The notes: generated by a model from the sequence alone, not told the origin. Positions 47,555 through 59,915 are shown, numbered from the stretch's first letter. The stretch is 64,000 nt of DNA from Tolypeutes matacus (GCA_026826555.1 JAKSZT010054457.1:6349696-6413695), one strand, 5' to 3'. Made by a program: numbers and translations.

Positions 47555-48018
47555 TGTGGTGGTTAATTTTATGTGTCAACTTGGCTAGATTATGGTGTCC
47601 AGTTGTTTGGTCAGACACTGTCCTAAATGTGGCTGAGGCAATGTTTCATAGATGCCTTTGAAGTCAGTTGACTTTAAGTAAAGGAGATTACTCTGGTTAA
47701 TGTGGGTGGACCTCCTTCAATCAGTTGGAGGCATTATGAACAAAGAACTGAGGTTTCCAGAAGAGGAAAAAATTCTGCCTCAAGACTACAATATCAACTT
47801 CTCTCTGAATTTCTAGCTTGTTGGCATCCCTACAAATTTCTGACTCAAGCCTGTAACATCACTCTCACCAAAATTTCCATCCTGCTGAGCTGCCCTATGG
47901 AGTCAATGCCTCCACAATCAAGTGAGTCAATTCCTTAAAATTAATCTCTGCATACATAGATCCATGTGCTTATATCCTGTTGGATCTGTTTCTCCGGAGA
48001 ACACTGACTACTAATACA
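47555..48018 (+). mobile_element. Solo LTR-like repeat, 464 bp, 5-bp TSD
   Basis: It begins TGTGGTGGTTAATTTTATG and ends GACTACTAATACA, with flanks ccagt (47550-47554) and ccaat (48019-48023), four of five bases identical. Internal landmarks are 'tgtgtcaacttggctagatt', 'ttgtttggtcagacactg' and 'tgggtggacctccttcaatc'. It belongs to the same old family as 15473-15887. Confidence 0.75.
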
Positions 48019-48089
48019 CCAATAAAAATAAGACTTTTTCTTGCACAGAGATGTTTAAGCCAATGCAGGGAGGAAATACAAATCTAAAC

Positions 48090-48260
48090 TAAATTCAGGC
48101 TCCTATTTAAGTGTGTTTGTAGAAAGCATGCCTTGGATTTTGATTCAGTGGATCTGAAATGGGGCATAAATATGTGGATACCATCCCCCAGCAAACACAC
48201 ACACGTACATATACACATATACACACACAGAATCCTCAGGTGATCTCGATGCCCATCTTG
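48090..48260. repeat. Possible MER5-like relic with a (CA)n tract
   Basis: 'ttttgattcagtggatctga' and 'gaatcctcaggtgatctcga' resemble the middle and end of MER5-type elements. A CA/TA microsatellite (about 48196-48230) lies between them. Confidence 0.35.
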
Positions 48261-48450
48261 ACAGAAAACTTTTGCTCTTGGTTTACTGTTTATTTTTCCT
48301 GTTTCTTTAATGCTTGCTCTTAACTTCACAGAAAAATCTTAAATGAGACTTAAAGGGTAAAGTGAAGCATGAGAAATAACTGAATCTTGATGTTAGATTT
48401 CATAACTACTTCTACACCATTCTTTCTTTCCTCATTTTAAAATAAAATCT

Positions 48451-48810
48451 AGGCAGATGTGGCTCAACCAGTTGGGCACCTGCCTACCACATGGGAGGTC
48501 CCAGGTTCAGGTCCCAATGCCTTCTAAAGAAGACAAGCAGATGCCACAACCCACCACAATGAGATGGTGTGCCCGCTGCAATGAGCTAGATGCCTAAACA
48601 AGAAGGTTCCACAAGTCAGCAGACACTGTAGCCTGCAGGGAGCAGATGTGGCTCAGGCTGTTGGGTACTCGCCTCCCAGGTAGGAGTTCCTGGTTTTGGT
48701 TCCCAGTGCCTCCTGGAGAAGGCAAGCAAATAATGAGCAGACAGATGAGAGAACCATCTGGGGCAGGGGGGCATAAAAAAAAGTATATCTAAAAAACAGA
48801 CTATTAAATA
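48451..48810 (+). mobile_element. Dimeric DAS-SINE
   Basis: Two heads (about 48452-48530 and 48640-48715) with a 'caacccaccacaatgagatg' linker. The target duplication aataaaatct is at 48441-48450 and 48811-48820. The 125-codon antisense frame over the second unit is a SINE shadow. Confidence 0.92.
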
Positions 48811-48820
48811 AATAAAATCT

Positions 48821-50655
48821 ATTGCTTTAATAATTATGAATTTTTGTTCTGTGGTTATCTTTCTAATAATAACATGGTTTCTAAATAATGTAGCTGAATA
48901 GAAGCAAATTTCAGGGAACTTAAAGGGATATTTTAAAGAAATTAAAGTAAAAACATGTTCATTGATGTGCTTACAGTTCTTCATATAAAGCAAGTAAAAT
49001 TGATGTCAAAAGAGAGACAAATAAGGGGTATTTTTTTAAAAAGGAATAATATGTATTCAGTTTAAACACCCATACGCACAAGACCTCAAATTCATAACTT
49101 AAAAAAAAAGTTGGTAAAGCAATTCACTGTGGACAATAATTTCTCCTTTAGCCTTTGATATTGAATATTCTGGCCAAATGAATCTGTGCTATATATTAGG
49201 AGAAAATGGGTCAAAATCAAGTGCTTTCGGGTCTACATATTTCTTGAAGATGAATTTATCAGAAGTATTTCTTACACATTTTGAATCTTCTGTTAAAAGC
49301 AGAAGACTGTGTAGGTTCTGAGCAGGAAATAGAGAGCTACTTTGTACATTTGACTGATGGACAAAGCTCAGGCCTCTAGCCCTGGCAAGGTCATGTTCTT
49401 CAAATGAGCATGAGCTGCAGGAAGATTTACACAGAGCAGGAGCTGGGGAGGGACCCCTGAGCCAGCTGGGGTGAGCAGCTGAATCACCTCTGGGGAGAGA
49501 GGAGGTGATGGAGCATGTAGCCAGAACTTCTTCGCACACAAAACGGCAAGAGGAAAGAACACTCAAAGATAATTAAAGATGTACGATTTTCCGCATGATT
49601 TCTGAAATCGTACTTTCTCACTCAGTGCCTATTTGCTCTGCAGTTCCTAAGAACTTACTTTACTCAGAAAAGCTCAAAAGTTTGTGAAACATCATGCCTT
49701 GAAAATGGTTACAGAATAAGAATTTTTCATCCTTCCTGTGCAATATAGATACAGAGAAAACTAGAGGACCTCTTTTAGATAATATAAAAAACAAAATTCA
49801 AAATTCATATGTCACCAGCATACTTATGACTATATTTTTTTGATTTATACATTTCCATACATGCAGAATTAAGTCACCTACAGAGAAAGAAATCACAATA
49901 TTCAAGAGTTCCCAAATCAACTTACTGCTCTTTCAGCACCACGTGATGGACTTTTTCCTGGATTTCTAGGGAAGCACACATGGCCACCAAGTAAATGGAA
50001 GATGTGAATGGAGACCACTCTTCATTCTGGACATCTACACCAACACTAAAAACCCGAACTTGTATTGGCAAACACTGTTTCTGCTAGTATAAGATTTGAC
50101 AATACAAACATCCATTATAAATTCAAACTTTTCTTTACAATCTCTGTAGAGGTAAATATGAACAGTCAAGTTTGTGTGTAAATTAGTTGGGTAAACAATT
50201 GGACTGGAGGTCCTGCAGCACAGAAGAGATAACCCTCTCACCTTTTCCAGCAGACAGGTTAATAGCCTGGTCCTGCCTGACTTCCTAACTTTCAGAAACT
50301 AATTTTCCCAAATAGTAGATCGACTGTATCTGGCCAGTCCAGTTTTTGGTTTAATTTTTAAAACATGTTGGGTATATCCTGAAACAGTGTTGAAATGTCA
50401 GGATTTTGTGGATGAGTTCAAATTGCAAACAATTTAATTAAAGCCCCCAAAAGGTTAATTCAAAATGTTTGCACATTTCTGGAATGGGATTCAACTCATA
50501 TTGAGTTTTGGCTTATCTGCTTTGTTGTTCAGAGAATAAATGTGAAATAGATAAAACAATGCCCAATAAACTCTAAATTTTTCATAGATTATTTAGGAAC
50601 ATTTTCTTTCCTCCTTATTTGCTGCTTGCCTTTAAATATTTTTTATTCGGTGCAA
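48821..50655. other. Mostly unique sequence with a GC-richer block
   Basis: No repeat recognised. 49160-49620 is less AT-rich than its surroundings and carries a 125-codon minus-strand frame (49189-49566) of unconvincing composition (Ser/Leu/Cys-rich, no domain). A 9-bp inverted repeat, gtacgattt / aaatcgtac, lies at 49581-49589 / 49605-49613. Confidence 0.4.
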
Positions 50656-50659
50656 ACAT

Positions 50660-51000
50660 GATATACTGATGGGTTGAGTTGGACTAAAGGAGGAAACTTT
50701 CCACCTGGGAAAAAGAAAAACAGAGGGGAAAGGAAAGGAATGGTGGAGAATGGTGGGGCTATAAGAGGAATAGCAAGGGAGAAAGAGCTCAACCTTCATA
50801 CCTCTCCACCTTCCAGATTGGGAAAGCTAGAATTTACATTTCCCAGACTCCCTTGTCACTAGATGCAAATTAAGTGCTGCCAATTATTCGCTCTCCTGAG
50901 ATTTAGAAAGATTTAAAATGAGGCCCTCTTTTTACTGTTTGGCACTTGCTGCTGACTATCAAGACTGTGACAACGTTAGGTTCTCCTGCAACAGCACTGA
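50660..51000. repeat. Possible old DNA-transposon or LTR relic
   Basis: 'gctagaatttacatttccca' followed by 'gactcccttgtcactagatg' resembles a common old mammalian repeat (…TTTCCCAGACTCCCTTGCAGCTAGG). Limits and class are uncertain. Confidence 0.35.
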
Positions 51001-51004
51001 AGCA

Positions 51005-51340
51005 TTTATTACCTACTAGTTTGGATATTGAGAGGCCATTGTAATAGTATAGCTACTGGGGAGCTGAGTGATAATTAGGAGGCTACCGAAATCTTACAGG
51101 ATAGATATAATGAAGGCTTAAACTGCAGGGAGGACAAACTGAAATGACATGTCCGGGGCAGATCTGATAAGACAATGACTAGGGGGTTGGAGGTGCAAGA
51201 CAGGAAGGATGCACCTTCTAAATTGGGCAAATGGATTCACTGTGATGACTTTTATAAAGATATAGAAGAGGTGAGGAGGCACAGGATTCCTAGGAACAAA
51301 GAACATATTAGGACTCAGCAAGGTAAGAAATAACAATTTC
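51005..51340 (+). repeat. Possible old interspersed repeat
   Basis: 'attaggaggctaccgaaatc', then 'tagatataatgaaggcttaa' and 'aagacaggaaggatgcacct', resembles a widespread old mammalian repeat with an 'AGGAGGCTATTGCAATAATCC' motif. Diverged. Confidence 0.35.
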
Positions 51341-54300
51341 ATGATTCTAGTATCGGGCTCTTCACTGATTAGTTGTATGACACTGAATAAATCTATTAAT
51401 CTTTAATAATCTCTTTTTTATATAATAGAAGCAATAATATCAGTCCTCTATAATATATTGAATATGGATGAGTAGAAAATGAATTAATGTGACAGTGACA
51501 TGACAAATTAAGATGATTTTCTGATTTTTATTATAATTCATTTGACAAATCTAGAACAGTCTAGAAAAAGTTCCTGAAACTTAAAAAAAGTAACATTTAA
51601 TTTCCTCCATCTGGCTCAGTTTAAAATTTGATTCAAAATATTATTTTCTGTTTTTGCCTCAGACCCAGTACTCTGGGAAATTTTGTATGAAAAATGGAGT
51701 AATATGATGTTGGAACAAGTTATTTTATTTAGAAAGACAAGAGAATAAAATGGTTGTAACACAGCGATTTCAATAGAAATGGAGACAATTACCATAGAAT
51801 AATGTGTTTCAATTTATTGTGTACACCCTCATGTAACATCAATCCAAGCTTTCCTGAAGCAATTAGAAGGAGAACACAAGAAGCAACAATTCCATCATGA
51901 GCTCCATGTCAACAGGTGACTAAGTAGGGACAATTGAAAAGCATGTCTTCATTTTTCAGTCATGCTTACAAGCAAAAAGCTATGAGCATAAGCCATTTTA
52001 TGCGATACCTTGTTATATTTTTAAAAACACAGTTGCAACATGCTTTTGTACTTCACTCCTTTTTTTTCATAGAGAAAGAGACTATGTTCTTAATAAGAAC
52101 AAACAAAACAGAAAATTGTATTCTAACTCAGCACCTGGGTTAATTTCACTTTGAAACAGAAATAAAAGCATGTGAAAAACAACGTTGTTTTAGGTACATC
52201 AAAAATGTAACTTTAGGAGAATAGTAGCAGTAATTGGGGGTTTGATAAAAACCTGCCAAACAACATTCCTAATTGAGAAATTGTACAAACTGCTTTCTGT
52301 TCTTTCAAACAATTTTGGTAAAATTTTTAACTAAAATAGAACATACATAATTTATTACACTGCTCAATTCATATAAAATGTTATAATAAAAATGAAACCA
52401 TTTTTCACATATTGAATATGAAACTATTCTCTTTACATTATAGTTATAACTTACACTCACAGGTATATGCTCAGATCAGTGTGGCTGCTGGGCAGGTAGA
52501 TTTATGTTATTATTGTAGATGTACAGAAATATTTATGTTTATTATATTTCCATGAAATAAAGTATCTTATGATAGCTAGGGTAACATTATGATTATCATT
52601 TATAATAAATATATAGGAACAAGTATATTCAGGGCTCTTTTAAAGCCAAAGTGAAAAATCTTTCTAAACAGTTAAGCAGATGATGAATGCAACTAATATA
52701 TGGATTTTGGCTATATATATCAAGCCTGAGTGTTTTACATATATTTTACAAAACTTTATATAATTAGAAGAGCAAGTTTTTTTTTTTTTTTAAATTCCTT
52801 TATCATTACCTGACTAAATGACAAGGGAAAATTCACTTGAATTTTCTTAATATCAATAACCTATTTATCAAATGGGGAAAATAATATAACAAAGTGTCCC
52901 TTGGAAGAAAAAACAAAAGTGAACTGGATTTAGTTTGGCACAGTTCCCCATGGATTGGGCAGGTGATGAGCAACATATGATGGCCTTAAAGAAGAGTGAG
53001 AGAAATATTTATTTATCTAGTGTGAGGAATCAGCATGAAGTTCTCTGGAATGTTCCAGTGATGATAAAGTCAATACCTATCCAATAGTTGTCATTTATTT
53101 TCAGAAATGTACTTGTTCTTTACCCTGTACTTCAGGGCTTGTTAAAAGATGCACCCTGGTGTCTCTGCTATGTGGAATAAAGCAAAAGAGCATGAGCTCC
53201 ACTGTTGGGATAAAGAGACAAGGCAAGGAAAGAGAGAGTCCACTTGGCCAGGCTACCAGAGTGGTAGAGGCAGCAGAAGAAAGCAGTCCCCAAAACATCT
53301 ATAACAAATGGACCACTGCCAGCAAAGAGCACTGAGGCTCCCTGTTAACAAGGCAACAGTAGGAGAATATGAAAGAACTATTTCTGAGCCCCTAAAACTT
53401 CACAGAGTGACTGGGGAACATTAGAGAAGGATTGATTTTAGGCGAGCAAGTTGTAGCAACAGCCATTCTAATGTGGATTTTAATAAGAACTCTACATATA
53501 CCATAGTACTATATTGTAGAGATGAGAATACATATTTTTGGAAAATTAAAACGACCATAAATATAACTTTAAGGCAATTATCATATGCTTAGAACCACAA
53601 GGAAGTTTAGTGTCTGGCTTAAAAAACACACCACTAGTTAGTGACAGATTCAGAACTGAAAATACCATCTTTGGTGATCACAATTATTAGATGTGGTCAA
53701 TTTAAACATTCTAAGTCTTACTTGCTCATGACCACACAAGTAAGAAAGTTTCAGAACTATGATTTAAATTGAAGTAGTAGAAACAAAGAAGCAGGTGTCA
53801 CAAATTTTAAAAAGTAGTAAGATGGTAAGTCTAAACATAAATATTAAAAGTCATCAGATTACACACACAAATTAAAAGGCATTTATTTTTAGTGTGGACC
53901 AAAGAAGTACAACTATTAATAAGCTGCATGGATTTTATATAAACAGGTCAAAGATGGTCCCTGCCTATTGGTTCCAGTGGCATTTTACTTCTTCGCAGCA
54001 GGTAGGACTGTTAGCTCAAAACACCACCAGCACCAAATTCAAAATTTTATACATCCTATTGTATTAAATATAGCCCCCAAACCACATATTTTTATATTTA
54101 GCCATTTGTAGCCTACCTGCTTTGTATATCCTGTGAAATTGTATTCTATATCTGCTAGCCAAAGATAAGACAAACCCTGAAGCTTTCTAAGACTCCCAAA
54201 TGTCTGCTGTGTTTCAGATCTCTTTGACCCAGGGACTCCTGGCTATGATGATAAGTCCATCACCTAGACACATAAGCCCCCTTTCCGATTTCCTTCTCCA

Positions 54301-54535
54301 CTGGTTAAAGAGGTCTTTAAGGATCTCTTGCCTTGCTCCACTTTTGGCATGGCCACTAGCTGCTGCTTTTAGAAGATTCCATGCTGAGAGGGACTTCCCC
54401 TCTCCAACAAACCTGTCCAAGCACCACTCAAGCGAAGCTTGTTGTGTGCTTCTGCCATCTTGTGGTCATATCTTTTTCTTGATCAAAACTGAAATCCTCA
54501 AACTCACCTCAATGTAAGAGACTCAACCAAAATAT
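51341..54535. other. Mostly unique AT-rich sequence
   Basis: Faint MIR-like traces at 51345-51490 and 53600-53780. A T run lies at 52779-52792. Frames at 53101-53298 and 54200-54517 have no recognisable domain. Confidence 0.35.
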
Positions 54536-54589
54536 AATGAAGTGTTAATAATACAAAAAGAAATATGATATAAATATTAGCCAAAAGAA

Positions 54590-55701
54590 AGTTTGTAGCT
54601 AAACTAAATATCAAAGTCGACTTTAAGGGAGGAAACATTCGGTTAATAAAGAGGAACATTTTATGACAAAATGGTCAATACATGAGGACTATAGAAATAC
54701 AATTTTATGCAACTAATAGTTTAGCGTCAAAGCATATAAAGCAAAATTGACAAAATTAAAAGATAAATTTACAATCATAGTGGAGATATTCATACAGCTT
54801 TCTCTGTAACTGGTAGAACAAGCAAACAGACAACAAGCAAACCAGTAAGGATAGAAAAGATTTGAAAAACATGATTAATGAACATGAGATGACTGATATA
54901 AAACATTGCACACAATAACTGCAAAATGCACACTATTTTCAAGTTCACATAGACTATTTACCAAAATACCACTTAAAGGATCATAAAGTAATCTCAACAA
55001 ATTTCAAAGGATTGTAATCAATAATAAAAAGATAACTAGAAAAATCCCCCAATGTTTGAAAGCTAAGAAATATACTTCTAATATTCCATGGGTTAATATT
55101 TCTCAAATGAAGTTTAAAAATATTTTTGAGCCAATGATAATTAAAAAAAACAATGTATTTCTTGTATCATATGGTTGGTACAAGAAACGTCACCTTTAGA
55201 GGGAAATTTATAGCCTTAAAATGCATGTATTAAAAAGAATAAAATTGATCTCAATGATAAGAGTATCCATCTCAAAAAATGAGAAAATAAACAAATTAAA
55301 CCCAGAGTAAGTAGAGTAAATAAAATAATAAATCAAAAGAACAAAATAATTAAGTTAAAAACTTATGTCAAATGCTAGGACAATTGAATGGGAAAAGAAT
55401 AGTCTTTTTGATAAATAGTTGGAAAAACTGGATACCACGGATACCCACATGCAAAAGAATAAATTTGGGTCAACTCCTTACACTATGCACAAAGATTAAC
55501 CCAAAGTGGATTCACAAGCAACAAAAGAGAAGATTGATAAGTTGGACTTCAGCAAAAGAAAAACTTTTGTGCTTCAAAGATATCAACAAAAAAGTGAAAA
55601 GACAACCCACAATCTGGGAGAAAACATCTGCAAATCATATATCTAATTGGGGATTTGTATCCAAAATATGTAAAAATTCTGACAACTCAGTAAGAAAAGA
55701 C
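54590..55701 (+). mobile_element. Old L1 (L1M type), ORF2-derived, left part
   Basis: The 54.6-55.37 kb part is a heavily diverged L1 ORF2 stretch ('ttttcaagttcacatagact', 'agagggaaatttatagcctt'). A jump then leads to the ORF2 C-terminal region from about 55370 ('ttggaaaaactggata', 'aaaagaataaatttgggtca', 'gtgaaaagacaacccacaat'). A 122-codon frame (55372-55740) survives as a relic. No intact ORF2, and no active element. Confidence 0.75.
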
Positions 55702-56293
55702 ATGCTTCTATGGAATATGAAAGTATACATCTTGTCATAGGGAGTTATCTCACTGGGTGGAGACCTATACAATAAAGAAAATATTAAACTTCCATCCTGG
55801 GGAATCCTGCTATGTTCTCAAACAGAGGAGCAAGAGTCTCTCGAGAACATAGGCAGTGCCTAATAAAAGAAAAGAGACCAATATGTCAAGGCCTCAATAT
55901 TAATGCATGGAACTATAAATCTTATTTTTCAAAAACTGAAACTTAGCTGTTACCATGAGTTCTGAGGGGAGGGGGAAGGAATAATGGATGGAATGTGGGG
56001 CATTTTTAGGGCACTGGAATTGTTCTGCAGGATCTTGCAATGACAGACACAGGACGTTATGCATTTTATCGGAACCTATAAAAGTGTACGGTGCAGAATG
56101 TAAACCATAATGTAAACCATTGACCATGGTTAGTGACAATACTTCAACATTTGTTCATCAGTTGTAACTTGTATTAGATGTTATTAATAGGGGAAAATGT
56201 AAGGGGGAAAGGGGTGGGGTATATGGGAATCCCTTATATTTTCTATGTGACTTTTTTGTAACCTAAAACTTCTTTGAAAATAAAGTGAAAAAA
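55702..56293 (+). mobile_element. Younger L1 3' UTR inserted in the old L1
   Basis: From about 55702 the old L1 homology stops. A lineage-type 3' UTR follows: 'tgggtggagacctatacaat', 'gggcatttttagggcactgg', 'gatgttattaataggggaaa', 'gtatatgggaatccc' and 'tctttgaaaataaagtg', ending in a run of 13 A. The old L1 resumes at 56294 with the 'agacatttctccaaagaaga' segment. The exact 5' junction and target duplication are unclear. Confidence 0.82.
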
Positions 56294-56825
56294 AAAAAAA
56301 GATAGTAGAATAGACATTTCTCCAAAGAAGATAGATGATGGCTAATAAACAAATGAAAAGATGTTCACCATCATTAGTCATTGGGAAATGCAAATCAAAA
56401 TCACAAGATACCACTTCACACCTATTAAGACGGTTATAATAAAACAAAGACAATAACAAGTGTTGGAAAGAATGCAGAGAAACGGAAACCATTGTACATT
56501 TCTGATGGGAATGTAAAATGGTACAGCTGATTTGGAAAATATTTTGACAGTTCCTGAAGTTGTTATATATAAAGTACCATATGGCCATGGAATTCCACTC
56601 CTAAATATCTACTCAAGAAAATGAAAACATATGTCCATGCTAAAATGTGTACATGAATGTTCATAGCAGCATTATTCATAATAGCCAAGAAATGAAACAA
56701 CCCAAATCAACTGGTGTGTGGATAACAAAGTATGGTATAGCCATACAATGGAACATTATTTAGTAATAAAAGGAATAAGGACTGATACATGCTACAAAAT
56801 GCATGAATCTCTAAAACATTAGGTT
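56294..56825 (+). mobile_element. Old L1 (L1M type), right part
   Basis: It continues the 54590-55701 element: 'acatttctccaaagaagata', 'gcaaatcaaaatcacaagat', 'cttcacacctattaagacgg', 'gcagcattattcataatagc' and 'catacaatggaacattattt'. This is the ORF2 C-terminus and early 3' UTR. Confidence 0.88.
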
Positions 56826-56879
56826 ACTCTTAGGCAATATATTATACTAGGCTAAGTTTCAATATCACAAGAAAAGGTT

Positions 56880-57310
56880 CGTTAAGTACAATCATCAATG
56901 TAATGGTCTGCCTTCCTTCATTAGGCACTGCCTTTGCACTTGGGGGATTCTTGCTGTTCTATTAGAGAATGTATCAGGACTCCTCAGGATGGGAATTTAA
57001 TATTCTTTAGGTTATTGTGTGGGTCTTCACAAATTGAGACAACACCCCATGAACATCTGAACTTATTCATATGCCTTAGAGTCATACCCCAGGTGCACCC
57101 TTCCCACATATCCTCCCATTACCGACACCACGCACAAGTGATCCTCCCCTGCCACCGTTGTGACCCTTCTGTGATCCAAAACCTCTCCAAAAACAAAGCC
57201 AACAAAATAACCAAATAAAATTAATAAGAAAATGAAATAATAATATAGTTTTAAAAATAACAAATAAAATACAAAAATAATGAAAAATTGAAATAAAATA
57301 AGTTGTTTTA
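56880..57310 (-). mobile_element. Internal 3' UTR piece of the younger L1, antisense
   Basis: 'cattaggcactgcctttgca' and 'tcctcaggatgggaatttaa' are the reverse complement of the segment at 55770-55865. An A-rich part follows (57180-57300). Confidence 0.7.
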
Positions 57311-57389
57311 GACATTGTCTTTTATCACTGTAAAAATCTGATGTCTTGTATGTACAGTGACAATTTCTTCTGTATATTCCTCCAGTGAC

Positions 57390-57770
57390 TTATTTTTTCC
57401 ATTTTATCTTCAAAGAAGCTTTAGGTTACAGAAAAGTCACATAGAAAATATAGGGGATTCCCATATACCCAATGCCCTTCCCCTTTTCCACTCTCCCCTA
57501 TTAATAACATTTGACATGGGGATAGTACATTTGTAACAAATGATGTACAAATATTGAAGCATTGCTTCCAAAAGCCTCCTTATTGCTCAAATGTGGCCTC
57601 TCTCTCAGCCAAACTCAGTATATAAACACAGTATATATATTACCTTCTCCCTGGGTGGGACATGACTCCCGGGGATACGATTCCCTGGCAACTAGGGATT
57701 ATTCAAAGCACCAACTAGTAATGCATATGGAAAAAGACCTTAACCAAAAGGGGGAAAAAGTAAAGACAAA
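57390..57770 (-). mobile_element. 3'-terminal L1 UTR piece, antisense
   Basis: 'tcttcaaagaagctttaggt', 'ataggggattcccatatacc' and 'caaatattgaagcattgctt' are the antisense of the terminal UTR seen at 10350-10865. The part 57570-57770 ('ggtgggacatgactcccggg') is not found in the other copies and may be further L1 or flanking repeat sequence. Confidence 0.7.
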
Positions 57771-57772
57771 TG

Positions 57773-57830
57773 GGTGAGCTTTGTGGTGTGTAAATTATAT
57801 CTCAAAATAGCTGTTATAAAAATCTAATAC
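57773..57830 (+). mobile_element. Terminal 50 bases of the old L1
   Basis: 'tgtgtaaattatatctcaaa' and 'atagctgttataaaaat' form a typical L1M 3' terminus. It is the likely end of the element at 54590-56825, separated from it by the antisense pieces. Confidence 0.65.
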
Positions 57831-59465
57831 ACAATAGATAAAATTGGCAAAGCATAATGTTTACACTTTGAAAAACACTGATTATCACTAACAGGAAATA
57901 TCACATAAAGAAGAGACAAGGCACAAAAACCAGTACTGCAAAGGAAAATATGACCTTATTATAGATCCTACAGGCATAAAAATATAAAATGACAATTTTA
58001 TGCCAATAAACTTGTCAGTTTAATCAACATTTGAACGAATTGGACATATTTCTAGAAAACACAACTTATTCAAACTGATACAGAAATGAAATAAATTCTG
58101 CTTTCCACATTGCTGAAATTAGTTAAAATCTCTTTTCACTGATAGGGGTTTGTTCCTTTTCATACTTTTATATAATCCTTTCTATGGGATCTCAGGAAGG
58201 AAAGGGGGTGAATACAGGTACTTAGTCCATCTCCCTGAAAGGGAAGTCCACAATATGTGTGTAAAAAGAACAGTATTTAGAGAAAAACAGATGATTTGAG
58301 GGAAACAATTTTAATCTAATAATAAGAAAAATCTCTTTGGTCCCTTTTTAAAAAGAAGGTAGCATTAAAGCATTTTTTTAAATGAAGAACCAGACTTTTT
58401 TTTTTTTTAAAGTCTCTGCTCTGCATTTGCTTTTGTTTAGCAAATCAATGTATTATAGTAATCCAAAGATTAGCAAATATAAGGCATTAAGATTGGGTAA
58501 AAGAACATGTTTCCCTAATGTGTTTTGCTAAGTGTAAGTACATCTCTGTAAAAGAATGAATACATGCCAGTGGCAGGGGAGCTTAGTCGTAAGACATTTC
58601 AGAAAATATAGTTAATGGTGTGGTTCTAAGCTTTGGTAACACAGTTATGCATATGGTTGCACTCATTTTTAAAAATGTATTCCTCCATAGCAAGAGGCAA
58701 TAACAACACCAGCAATGTTGTGCCTGCTGAATAGTGCTAGTTTATCTAATTTCCGTAGGTGAAATCATTCAACCCATGCAAACAAGACAACCAATTTTTG
58801 TTTGCAGTCTCAGCATAGTATGTGTAATAAAATTTGTTTCATATGACAATGTGTCTGTGGAAGCTGACAAGTTGGTAACTACAGTGTGAAAGCAATTTCA
58901 TTTTTTTTATCTTTAAAGAATTTACTGGATCGTTAAATTAAATTTTATTCCTGTAGGACACATCTGACACTTAGAAACCAGGTGTCTAAGTTCCCATAAC
59001 TGTTTTTTGAGTTGTTGGTTTCCTAATGTGGAATCTGTACTCATGGATTATTTCACCTAATAATTATAGTTGACAACTATTATGTTGATATAAAAATAAT
59101 TTAACAATCCCTCAAGAAAGTGGTGGCTTTTGGCTTTTAACCTAAGAAAAGATTTGCTTCATATGTTGAACAGACATTTTACTGGATGATATTGTGCTAA
59201 ACAGTTAAAACAAATGAAGCCTAGACTAGAGATCAATTAAACAACCTCATCTCTTCCTCCACAAATATAGTGAATAATTATTAGTATCTATGAGGATAAT
59301 CAGCTAGCCAATTATTTCAAATACAGATCAAAGAAATATGTTTTTCTTCTGCAAATTCATTTTACATGCTATTTAAAACTACATTTCAGTTGCATTTTAT
59401 CTTTTAGTAGTAGGTGTAAAACAAAATCTGAGAAGAGATTATCACTCCTATATTAAATGGGCTAA
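57831..59465. other. Unique-looking sequence, possible conserved noncoding part
   Basis: No repeat recognised. A T run lies at 58398-58408. The stretch 58390-59060 is repeat-free with octamer-like ATTTGCTTTTG / TTAGCAAAT words. Confidence 0.35.
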
Positions 59466-59469
59466 ATTG

Positions 59470-59655
59470 AGTTCTTATTTCAAATCCTGAATGAGTGACC
59501 TTAGCTAGATGCTTTACCAAAACCTGTGTTTCCTATTTGTGAAATTCTGTGAAATGGGAAAATAATATCTATATTAGAGAGCTGTTTGGGCTGTTTGGGG
59601 AATACACATATACTGCTTGAAGAACACTTAAAATATATGTGCTCAAGAAATATTA
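59470..59655 (+). repeat. MIR SINE
   Basis: 'tgagtgaccttagctagatg', 'gtgaaatgggaaaataatat' and 'gctcaagaaatattagttaa' follow MIR. Confidence 0.75.
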
Positions 59656-59759
59656 GTTAAATTGGAACGGAATTAATTTTTTCTAATAAAGTCAATATTT
59701 TTATTTATTCCCTGCTTATATTCTTTCCAGTACAGAAGAAAGTCTTAGAGCATTAATTC

Positions 59760-59915
59760 TAGAATTGGATTTACCAGGTTACTTACCCTCTTTCCTAAAG
59801 TGAAAATTTTGACCATTTTTCATAGCATTGTAGTGAGAAATAATAAGATATTACATGTAAGATGCTTAGAATAGTGTCTGGGACATAGTACATGCTCAGG
59901 AAATGTTAGCTTTTA
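59760..59915 (+). repeat. MIR SINE
   Basis: 'acttaccctctttcctaaag', 'tagtgagaaataataagata', 'gtctgggacatagtacatgc' and 'tcaggaaatgttagctttta' follow MIR. It is a second copy 100 bases from the previous one. Confidence 0.75.

Noticed and set aside
48616..48993. 125-codon minus-strand frame
   Set aside because: Half of it is the antisense of the second SINE unit (48640-48810) and the rest has no coding character.
49189..49566. Minus-strand 125-codon frame as a possible exon
   Set aside because: Ser/Leu/Cys-rich, no domain, no splice signals that I could pair, and a second overlapping frame is equally open.
55372..55740. 122-codon plus-strand frame with basic, Trp-containing sequence
   Set aside because: It is a relic of the ORF2 C-terminal region of an old L1, followed by an unrelated younger insertion.
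56184..56588. 134-codon minus-strand frame
   Set aside because: It is antisense through the younger L1 3' UTR and the old L1.
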